A stretch of DNA of 19,891 bases from SIAJ01 sp036266155 (GTDB lineage: Bacteria > Planctomycetota > Planctomycetia > Gemmatales > Gemmataceae), in assembly GCA_036266155.1 (NCBI GenBank), contig DATANR010000173.1, positions 1 through 19,891 on the forward strand, written 5' to 3'. The translations under genes and the position numbers were made by a program. A model generated the notes under the pieces. The model did not search any database, was not told the origin of the DNA, and worked only from the letters and a program-made list of their open reading frames with translations. Of the stretch, positions 13,941 to 19,891 are shown piece after piece (position 1 is the stretch's first letter; the number at the start of each line of letters is the position of its first letter).

Positions 13941-14988
13941 CGGCCGGCGGCTCATATTCGACGAAGGCGTCGAATTGTTCAACTGCCGCGACCTGCACGC
14001 GCTCGGGCGGGCAGCACACGCGGTGACGCAACGGCTGCATCCGGAGCCGTATCGCACCTACAACATCGACCGCAACATCAACTACACGAACGTCTGCGCT
14101 GCCGTCTGCGACTTCTGTGCGTTCTACCGCAAGTCGGCCGATGCCGATGCGTATGTGTTGCCGCGCAAAGAGCTGTATCAGAAGATCGACGAGACGCTGG
14201 CCCTCGGCGGCGATCAAATCCTGATGCAGGGCGGCATGCACCCGTCGCTCAAACTCGAATGGTACGAAGAACTGCTCCGTGACCTGAAAACGCGCTATCC
14301 CAAATTGAACTTGCACGCCTTCAGCCCGCCGGAGATCTGGCACTTTCACAAGATCAACAAGCTGCCGCTGGAGGAGGTGCTTGGGCGACTGAAGGCCGCG
14401 GGCATGGGCAGCTTGCCTGGCGGAGGCGGCGAGATCCTGGTCGATCGCGTACGCAAGGAGTTGACGAAGGGCAAAGCCCTGACGGACGAATGGCTCGAGG
14501 TGAATCGCGTCTGGCACAAGCTCGGCGGCCGATCGACGTGCACCATGATGTTCGGGCACATCGAGACGATCCCGGAACGCATCGAGCATCTCGACTGCTT
14601 GCGGCAACTGCAAGACGAGACTGGCGGCTTCACGGCGTTCATCTGCTGGACGATGCAGCCGGGCCACAAGATGGATCACTTCCCGCAGGTCGGTTCGTTT
14701 GAATATTTGCGGACGCAAGCGATCGCCCGGCTCTACCTCGACAACATTCCGAACATTCAGTCGTCGTGGGTGACACAGGGTGCCAAGGTCGGCCAGGTGG
14801 CCCTCTTCTACGGCGCCAACGACATGGGCTCGCTCATGATCGAAGAGAATGTTGTGGCATCGGCGGGCACGGTGCATTACCTGACACTGGAGCAAATAAA
14901 GCGCTCGATCCGCGAGGCGGGCTATGTGCCGCGGCAGCGGAATGTGTTTTACGAATACATCGACACGGAGCCGGTCGTCGCGGCATGA
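13900..14988 (+). CDS. mqnC: Cyclic dehypoxanthinyl futalosine synthase (radical SAM)
   Basis: 362-residue radical SAM enzyme that cyclises dehypoxanthinyl futalosine in menaquinone synthesis. The [4Fe-4S] motif is C66-x3-C70-x2-C73 in YTNVCAAVCDFCAFYR; the FCAFYR form and the preceding YNIDRNINYTN point to MqnC rather than the related MqnE. GGGGEILVDRVR and TMMFGHIE further match the family. The start is TTG at 13900, with GGAGGG at 13886-13891 some 8 nt upstream, inside mqnA; GTG at 13912 is the alternative. The 41-nt overlap with mqnA implies one transcript and coupled translation. Genes for MqnB, MqnD and MqnE are not in this window. Confidence 0.94.
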   Translation: MTSTVQQILSKAVDGRRLIFDEGVELFNCRDLHALGRAAHAVTQRLHPEPYRTYNIDRNINYTNVCAAVCDFCAFYRKSADADAYVLPRKELYQKIDETLALGGDQILMQGGMHPSLKLEWYEELLRDLKTRYPKLNLHAFSPPEIWHFHKINKLPLEEVLGRLKAAGMGSLPGGGGEILVDRVRKELTKGKALTDEWLEVNRVWHKLGGRSTCTMMFGHIETIPERIEHLDCLRQLQDETGGFTAFICWTMQPGHKMDHFPQVGSFEYLRTQAIARLYLDNIPNIQSSWVTQGAKVGQVALFYGANDMGSLMIEENVVASAGTVHYLTLEQIKRSIREAGYVPRQRNVFYEYIDTEPVVAA

Positions 14989-15038
14989 CCCGGCCCGGTA
15001 TGATAGAATCGCGTCGGGCTTTGGTTCAGGGGAAGAGC

Positions 15039-15704
15039 ATGTCCGTTGTGTTTACCGAGGTAGGCGAAATCGAGATTCCGGCTCGTGTGATCGATCTCGA
15101 CACGTTTCGCCGGTGGGTCCATTCGCTCGACGTTCCGGAGGACGCGAAGGTCTACTGGATCGGGGGCGAGGTTTGGGTGGATATGAGCAACGAACAGATT
15201 TTCACTCATGTCGACGTAAAAACTGAATTCGTGCGAGTGCTTGCCAACCTTGCTATCAAGAAGAACTTGGGCCGGGTCCGCGCGGATGGAGCCCTGTACT
15301 CGAATGAGGAAGCCGACATTTCGGTCAACCCGGACGCCATTTTCATCTTGCATGCCTCTCGGGAGGAAGGCCGAGTCAAGTTTATCGAAGGGAGAAAGGG
15401 GGGCTACGTTGAAATTCAAGGGACCCTTGACATGGTTCTGGAAGTGGTTAGCCGCCGGTCCGTGACCAAGGACACCGAACTTCTTCTCCACGCTTACTGG
15501 AAGGCAGGCATCCCGGAATACTGGCTCGTGGACGCCCGCAAATCACCGGCACGTTTCGATATCTTCCGGCATACGCGCGAGGGCTACGTCGCGACTCGTC
15601 GACGCGATGGATGGCTCAAGTCGCTTGTGTTTGGCAAACAGTTCCAGTTCGTTGAATCCAAGGACCGCTTCGGTACGCCCGAGTACAGGCTCGAAGTGAA
15701 ATAG
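15039..15704 (+). CDS. Uma2 family (DUF820) restriction-endonuclease-like protein
   Basis: 221-residue protein of the Uma2 group, which has a PD-(D/E)XK nuclease-like fold and is expanded in cyanobacteria and planctomycetes; the biological role is not established. Motifs in order: GGEVWVDMS (42-50), EADISVNPDAIFI (91-103, with the D of the active-site motif), DMVLEVVSRRSVTKD (131-145, with E135) and AGIPEYWLVDARK (156-168). The start at 15039 is preferred because AGGGGAAG lies just upstream; earlier in-frame ATGs at 14985 and 15000 have no such signal and sit at the end of mqnC. It begins 50 nt after mqnC and could be read through from it. The stop abuts the stop of the convergent neighbour. 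Confidence 0.88.
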   Translation: MSVVFTEVGEIEIPARVIDLDTFRRWVHSLDVPEDAKVYWIGGEVWVDMSNEQIFTHVDVKTEFVRVLANLAIKKNLGRVRADGALYSNEEADISVNPDAIFILHASREEGRVKFIEGRKGGYVEIQGTLDMVLEVVSRRSVTKDTELLLHAYWKAGIPEYWLVDARKSPARFDIFRHTREGYVATRRRDGWLKSLVFGKQFQFVESKDRFGTPEYRLEVK

Positions 15705-15995
15705 CTACGACTTCCGCTCCGGTCGTGCCTGCGCACTACTCGCCGTCGCATCGTACTTCGCTCGATTGGGATCGTCGGTCGCGAGCGGCGTGAGATAGTC
15801 CTCGCTCGCCGGGATGTCGTACCACGCCCCATCGCAGAAGTCGACGATCGCCTTGCCCGACCAATTGACCGTCACCACGCGGCCGACCTTGCCCTCAAAG
15901 CGCTTCAACTCCGGCTGGTCGGCCTTGGCGGTGACTAGGCGGTCGGTCCAGACGCGCTTCAGTTCTTCCGCAACGTTCCAGTCGTGATGGGGCAT
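15705..15995 (-). CDS. Small conserved hypothetical protein
   Basis: 96-residue cytoplasmic protein with no signal or membrane helix. Its central part (LKRFEGKVGRVVTVNWSGKA then IVDFCDGAWYDIPASEDYL) looks like a small beta-barrel built around a GRVVTVNWSGKAIVDF strand pair; the tail is low-complexity and basic. I recall similar sequences in planctomycetes but no function. It starts 7 nt after the stop of the TIM-barrel gene, so both probably form one operon. Its stop codon (TAG) is back-to-back with that of the Uma2 gene, leaving no room for a terminator. Confidence 0.7.
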   Translation of the reverse strand: MPHHDWNVAEELKRVWTDRLVTAKADQPELKRFEGKVGRVVTVNWSGKAIVDFCDGAWYDIPASEDYLTPLATDDPNRAKYDATASSAQARPERKS

Positions 15996-16002
15996 GGCCT
16001 GC

Positions 16003-16995
16003 TCACTTAAACGCTTGACCGCCGGGCGGGGTCGCGGGATCGAAGCCGAGACGCTTCACGAACTCGCACGCCTCGCGGGCGCCGTATTCCGCGTCCATCC
16101 CGCGATCATGATATTCGACGCTCAGCGCGCCGACATATCCGGCGTCGTTTAGTGCACGGATGACGTTCTCCCAATCGATGCCCCCGCGGCCCGGACAGCG
16201 GAACTGCCAACCGCGCCTCGGGTCGCCGCTGACGAGGTATCCGTTGAGCACGCTGGAGCGACCATTAAGCGTCAGCACTGCGTCCTTGATGTGGACGTGA
16301 TAGATGCGGTCGCCAAAGCGGCGAACAAACTCAATCGGATCAACGCCTTGCCAGTGCAAGTGGCTTGGATCGAACGTGAAGCCGAATTCGGGTCGGCCGT
16401 GAAGAGCATCGAGCGTCGCTTCAGCCGAATAGAGATCAAACGCGATTTGGCCCGGATGAACCTCAAAAGCGAACTTGACGCCCACGTCGCGTGCAACGTC
16501 GAGCACGGGAGTCCAGTGCTTGACGAAATCTTGAAAGCCCGCAGCAACGATTTCCGGCGTCGGCCCGGGATAACCCGCGACGTAAGACCAGAGTGGCGAG
16601 CCAGTGAATCCGCTAACGACGGGCGCTCCGAGTTGCTGTGCCGCCCGGAAAGTGGCCGCCATCTCCTCGGCGGCACGCTGCCGCACGCCATTCGGCTTCC
16701 CATCGCCCCAGACGTAATCGGGCAATAGTCCCTTGTGCCGGACATCGATCGGATCGCAGACGGCCTGGCCGGTGCGATGATTACTGAGAACCGGAGCTTG
16801 CAGATCGTGACGGGCGAGCAGGTCGATTCGCGATGAAATATAGTCCGACTCGCTCAGCGCACGTTGCACTTCGAAGTGGTCACCCCAACAAGCAAGTTCA
16901 AGGCCGGCATAGCCCCATTCGGCGGCCTTTCCGGCCAGTTCATCGAGCGGCTGATCGGTGAAGCCATTGGTGAAGAGGATGATGGGTCGCGGCAT
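16003..16995 (-). CDS. Sugar phosphate isomerase/epimerase-like TIM-barrel protein
   Basis: 330-residue protein of the xylose isomerase-like / AP-endonuclease-2 superfamily, a metal-dependent TIM barrel. The visible order matches: ending strands with E178 (FAFEVHPGQIAFD), D209 and H212 (FTFDPSHLHWQG), H235 (YHVHIKDA) and E294 (LSVEYHDRG), the usual metal ligands of the family. The N-terminus GYAGLELACWGDHFEV is the first-strand signature. Substrate is not predictable; planctomycetes have many such paralogs in carbohydrate or inositol degradation. It is the first gene of a pair with the 96-residue protein. Array C lies 33 nt upstream of its ATG. Confidence 0.88.
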   Translation of the reverse strand: MPRPIILFTNGFTDQPLDELAGKAAEWGYAGLELACWGDHFEVQRALSESDYISSRIDLLARHDLQAPVLSNHRTGQAVCDPIDVRHKGLLPDYVWGDGKPNGVRQRAAEEMAATFRAAQQLGAPVVSGFTGSPLWSYVAGYPGPTPEIVAAGFQDFVKHWTPVLDVARDVGVKFAFEVHPGQIAFDLYSAEATLDALHGRPEFGFTFDPSHLHWQGVDPIEFVRRFGDRIYHVHIKDAVLTLNGRSSVLNGYLVSGDPRRGWQFRCPGRGGIDWENVIRALNDAGYVGALSVEYHDRGMDAEYGAREACEFVKRLGFDPATPPGGQAFK

Positions 16996-17028
16996 GGTAT
17001 CCTACCAAGGGCTGATCGCGAAATGTCC

Positions 17029-17082
17029 GTGGGACTAATGGGGCGAATAGGACCTGTTGATCCCATTCGCCCCATTAGTCCC
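17029..17082. repeat. 9-nt-unit palindromic array, copy C (best formed)
   Basis: Six consecutive 9-nt units: GTGGGACTA, ATGGGGCGA, ATAGGACCT, then GTTGATCCC, ATTCGCCCC, ATTAGTCCC. GGGACTAATGGGGCGAAT (17031-17048) is the exact reverse complement of ATTCGCCCCATTAGTCCC (17065-17082), and the stem continues inward as GGA/TCC after one mismatch, leaving an 8-nt loop. It lies between the membrane protein stop (17106) and the TIM-barrel start (16995) on the minus strand, so it could also act as a terminator. Confidence 0.8.
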
Positions 17083-17105
17083 ATGGCGAGGAAATACGCA
17101 CAACG

Positions 17106-18776
17106 CTATGCCCCCGGCTTGCTTCCACCCGGCGGCGTGTCTGCCGGCGGCACGGTGGATTGCGACGGCGCCGTGGCCGGCTCCGGCTGCTTGAGCGTTG
17201 GCGGATCGACGGGCACCGACAGCGGCCCAGTCGGCGTGGGAACCGGGGCTGCTGCGGGCGCCGACGATGGCATCACGGGGGCCGCCGGCGCCTCTTCCTC
17301 CACGTACACTTCGTCGAGTTCCGTCTCATCGACGCGCTTGCGCATAAGCAAGTAGATTTGCGTCGATGCCGTCCAGAAGTAGCTGTAGCTGAAGCCGATC
17401 ACCATCAAGAAGACAAGGTGAATCCAGAAGCTGGTCATCGCGGCCCCAGCCTCGTTGTACCACGCGTACTCCTTCATGTACTTTTCGTAAGCGGCCGGGT
17501 TGATCGGCTCACCCATGTCGTTGATCGCCGCCGGGCTGCCGTCAGTCAACAGCTTGCGCCAGCCGAGCGATTCTGGTGAGTACACGAAGAGATATTCGGG
17601 CGACCGATCGGCGCCCCAGGCCGGGAACTTGCTGACACCCCACTTGGCGAAGTAGGTGGTAAGCGACCCCGCCGTCACGACGAACAAGGTCAATACCGCC
17701 CCATAAATGATGGCGACGATCGAGTACCAGATGTAGTGCCACGGCGACTCATAGACGTAGTTGTAAGATCGGCTCAACGCGTCAAACGTGTCGGATCCCT
17801 CGGCGCTCAGCGTCGTGTACATCATCGGATAGCCGACCATGCCGATGAGCAACAGCGTGATGACCAGTCCGGCGAGCAAAGGCAGCGGCCAGAGCAAGCC
17901 GTCCCAGAAGTCGCCCAGACCGGGAATCCAGTGGATGATGCCAAACAGCATGCAACAGAAAACCAGGAAGCCGATCAACAGAATCGGCACCGCCGGCGAC
18001 AGGAAGTACGACAGATACCGGCGCTTCACGTACGCGATCGCTTCACGAACGCCGCCGCCTTCCTTGCCGGAAAGCTGCAAGACCGCCATTCGCGTAATAA
18101 CGCCGCCAAAGAACGCCCACACGACGAGCAGCCAAATAATCAAAAGCAGCAGGTAGACGTAGACCCAAAACGTCGCGCGTGCGTCGGTGAGGTAGTAGAC
18201 CGGCGTCAGAAACTTGAGCAATGGCTCAATCAAATTCGGCGCCTGGTAGGTACCGAACTGCCCGAGCACATACCGGCGCTCGGGACCGGAGCCGCCTACC
18301 ATTGTCCGCGTCAACAAGTAGGGATTCGGGCCACGATTCTCGGCCCAGGGCATGGTGCGATATTTGCCGCCATAGCCCAGGGTCAAACGCGGATTTCGCG
18401 GCGACCCTTCGGGATGTCGCTTCTGATAGTACTCGGCATAGAGCGGGACGGAACGCTCGGTCGGCCCGGCCAACTCGTGCATCAGCGCCCAGGTGTCGAG
18501 CGACTTGGCGTACTCGGCCTGGGCCCAACTCTCGCGGTCGGCCTCGCTCAAGTCCTTATTGGCTTTGAGGCGAATGGTGTCCAGATTGGGAACGTTCCAG
18601 GCGGAATAGAAAATCACGGACAGCAGCCACCAGCCAAGGGCGGTGACAAGAATTCCTGCCGCCGCGACGAGCAGCTTGAATGGGTCCAGTGCCACCAGGA
18701 AGGTGCCGAACAGTTTGGTCCAGGAGGCCGGTTGCGACTTCCAGGCGGGGTTTGTGCCCCCACGCTCCTCGGCCAT
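17106..18776 (-). CDS. Conserved six-helix integral membrane protein, unknown function
   Basis: 556-residue inner-membrane protein. Predicted helices: about 35-57, 203-225, 262-283, 296-318, 346-370 and 450-472, with a long soluble loop between the first two (58-202) that carries YGGKYRTMPWAENRGPNP. The stretch GGVITRMAVLQLSGKEGGGVREAIAYVKRR (starts about 224), joining a helix to a basic loop, is a pattern I associate with planctomycete membrane proteins of unknown function. The C-terminus (about 494-556) is a Pro/Ala/Thr-rich, disordered tail. Start at 18776 is chosen because AAGGGGA lies about 8 nt upstream; the frame is open to 18845 without Shine-Dalgarno support. No transporter or enzyme motif was recognised. 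Confidence 0.82.
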   Translation of the reverse strand: MAEERGGTNPAWKSQPASWTKLFGTFLVALDPFKLLVAAAGILVTALGWWLLSVIFYSAWNVPNLDTIRLKANKDLSEADRESWAQAEYAKSLDTWALMHELAGPTERSVPLYAEYYQKRHPEGSPRNPRLTLGYGGKYRTMPWAENRGPNPYLLTRTMVGGSGPERRYVLGQFGTYQAPNLIEPLLKFLTPVYYLTDARATFWVYVYLLLLIIWLLVVWAFFGGVITRMAVLQLSGKEGGGVREAIAYVKRRYLSYFLSPAVPILLIGFLVFCCMLFGIIHWIPGLGDFWDGLLWPLPLLAGLVITLLLIGMVGYPMMYTTLSAEGSDTFDALSRSYNYVYESPWHYIWYSIVAIIYGAVLTLFVVTAGSLTTYFAKWGVSKFPAWGADRSPEYLFVYSPESLGWRKLLTDGSPAAINDMGEPINPAAYEKYMKEYAWYNEAGAAMTSFWIHLVFLMVIGFSYSYFWTASTQIYLLMRKRVDETELDEVYVEEEAPAAPVMPSSAPAAAPVPTPTGPLSVPVDPPTLKQPEPATAPSQSTVPPADTPPGGSKPGA

Positions 18777-18886
18777 GCTGTATCCCCTTCGGCTGGTTTG
18801 CTTTGCTCGACCCGCGGGCCATCCCGGCGCCGCGACGTAGGGCATTTATAGGCCCGGCGTGATTGTCGGCAATCAAAGAACGAACG

Positions 18887-18940
18887 ACGGCCGCGGTTCA
18901 ATCCTTGAAGCATTTGCTTCAAGAACCGAACCGCGGCCGT
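18887..18940 (-). terminator. Strong hairpin, terminator of the barrel gene
   Basis: ACGGCCGCGGTTC (18887-18899) pairs perfectly with GAACCGCGGCCGT (18928-18940), and inside it TTGAAGC (18905-18911) pairs with GCTTCAA (18916-18922) around a 4-nt loop. It lies 23 nt downstream of the barrel-gene stop on the minus strand and is followed there by a T-rich stretch (TCGTTCGTTCTTTGATT), as expected for an intrinsic terminator. Confidence 0.8.
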
Positions 18941-18963
18941 TTGGGGATGCGGGTTTGGTCGTT

Positions 18964-19891
18964 TTACCAGGTGTAGGCAAAGCCGAAGTTACAGCCCGCC
19001 ACATACCGGTAGAACAGCTTCGTGTACGGCGGATCAATCGCCCCAAGGTTGAAGCTAACCGGGTCCTGCATGGCAAACGTGTTGAAGTAATTGAACCAGT
19101 TCACTCCCGCCCGGAATGTCAAGCCATCGATCGGCTGCCAGGTCAGGTTAAACGAGAGGTCCAGGTTCGGGACGATAGCGTTGTCGTTCTGAGCACGCTT
19201 GGCCTCGGTGACCTCATCCTCGCGGATGTACTTGGCCCGCTTCTTGGTGATGTCCACCAACACGGAGCCCGTGCATTCGAAGCTGGCGCCGAACGCGCCC
19301 GAGTGGCCCGAGAACAGCATCACTTCATGACCGGAGCCGATCATCGGACCGTACATGCGCTGCGACAACGTGTTTTCGTAGCGGGCAGCGCTGTCCGGCG
19401 ATTCCTGGAACTGGAACGACACGCCATCGGTGATGAGCGATGGCTTGACCGTCCGCCACTCGAACCGTTCCCAGAACCACGAGAACCGGCCGCCAGCGAT
19501 CGCGTAGCTGCGTGAATTCTCGGTTTCGAACACCGGGAACTTGCCGGCGAGGTCCCAGTTGTCGAACCGTTGCGAGAACTTGATCGTCATATCCGTCGCG
19601 CCGTCCCAGATGCCGCTCGTCGGGTTGACGAAGAACGGAATCGGCGGGAACGGGTTCTGGCCGACCCACAGGTGCGAGAAGTTATAAACGGGTGCGAACA
19701 GGAAGGTGTTCTGACCCAAACCGCCCGGGTTCGAGAAGTTCGGCCCTTGCATGCCGGCGCCGCCGGTGTAGTTGGCGGACATCAGGTGCAGCCAGCTGAC
19801 GGAGAAGTTCCAACCGTTCTCCATGCGGTAGCCGAACGTGAGTCGTGTACCCGGCTGCCAGGAGCTGCGGCCAAGTGAATCGCTACGCAAC
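18964..19891 (-). CDS. BBP7-like outer membrane beta-barrel protein, 5' end outside window
   Basis: C-terminal 308 residues of a beta-barrel protein; the apparent first codon (TTG at 19890) is inside the gene, which continues past the window. It shows alternating amphipathic strands rich in Trp, Phe and Gly (RLTFGYRMENGWNFSVSWL, GGRFSWFWERFEW, LSFNLTWQPIDGLTFRAGVN) and ends in an aromatic residue (GFAYTW), the signal for outer-membrane insertion. The order of these blocks matches the planctomycete BBP7 barrel group as I remember it. It is probably a channel or structural protein of the outer membrane; the cargo is unknown. A strong hairpin terminator follows the stop. Confidence 0.85.
   Translation of the reverse strand, partial: LRSDSLGRSSWQPGTRLTFGYRMENGWNFSVSWLHLMSANYTGGAGMQGPNFSNPGGLGQNTFLFAPVYNFSHLWVGQNPFPPIPFFVNPTSGIWDGATDMTIKFSQRFDNWDLAGKFPVFETENSRSYAIAGGRFSWFWERFEWRTVKPSLITDGVSFQFQESPDSAARYENTLSQRMYGPMIGSGHEVMLFSGHSGAFGASFECTGSVLVDITKKRAKYIREDEVTEAKRAQNDNAIVPNLDLSFNLTWQPIDGLTFRAGVNWFNYFNTFAMQDPVSFNLGAIDPPYTKLFYRYVAGCNFGFAYTW

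Noticed and set aside
13543..14895. 450-codon minus-strand frame opposite mqnA/mqnC
   Set aside because: Shadow of two clearly identified enzymes on the plus strand; no own motifs.
13900..14988. Alternative call of MqnE (aminofutalosine synthase)
   Set aside because: The iron-sulfur motif context NIDRNINYTNVC and FCAFYR fits MqnC better than MqnE.

Overview
The window looks like chromosomal DNA of a planctomycete, probably of the Gemmata lineage. The evidence is the combination of a DUF1559 protein with a type IV prepilin-like N-terminus and C-terminal H-X9-DG motif, a giant cysteine-rich YTV-repeat secreted protein, a C-terminal outer-membrane beta-barrel of the planctomycetal BBP7 type, a planctomycete-style ECF sigma factor coupled to a Hanks-type kinase, and futalosine-pathway menaquinone genes. 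Most genes are GC-rich, many lack a clear Shine-Dalgarno sequence, and no rRNA, tRNA or CRISPR array was seen.

Layout: (1) 1-2618, the 3' part of an ECF sigma factor gene overlapping by 4 nt a membrane Ser/Thr kinase with an extracytoplasmic Cache-like sensor. (2) About 2619-6600, an accessory island, AT-richer by eye than its flanks, holding a DDE transposase with a SWIM zinc finger (minus strand) and, divergently, a tightly packed operon: ribbon-helix-helix protein, DUF6941-like protein, an unknown protein, and a MazF/PemK-like protein. Small membrane ORFs lie at its edges, and it is bracketed by related intergenic repeats built on CGTTGCA. (3) 6600-10407, a small secreted/membrane ORF, a sodium:solute symporter, a DUF1559 protein and a conserved coiled-coil protein. 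(4) 10647-12890, the YTV-repeat protein. (5) 13122-14988, mqnA and mqnC overlapping, followed by a Uma2-family protein. (6) 15705-18776 on the minus strand, a six-helix membrane protein, a TIM-barrel sugar isomerase-like protein and a small unknown protein. (7) 18964-19891, the 3' end of a BBP7-like barrel with a strong terminator.

How the genes relate: the sigma factor and kinase are translationally coupled, which suggests a signal-to-transcription pair. MqnA and MqnC catalyse the first step and a later radical-SAM step of futalosine menaquinone synthesis. The YTV protein, DUF1559 protein and BBP7-like barrel are cell-envelope proteins typical of the phylum. The island genes appear acquired; the RHH, transposase and MazF-like content suggests mobile or toxin-antitoxin-like biology, but this is inference.

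The most unusual non-coding signal is a family of three intergenic arrays (8303-8365, 10430-10483, 17029-17082). Each is made of consecutive 9-nt units, three or four reading roughly ATGGGACNN followed by three reading roughly ATNNGTCCC, so the array is symmetric around its centre. Each lies 22-33 nt upstream of a minus-strand start codon.
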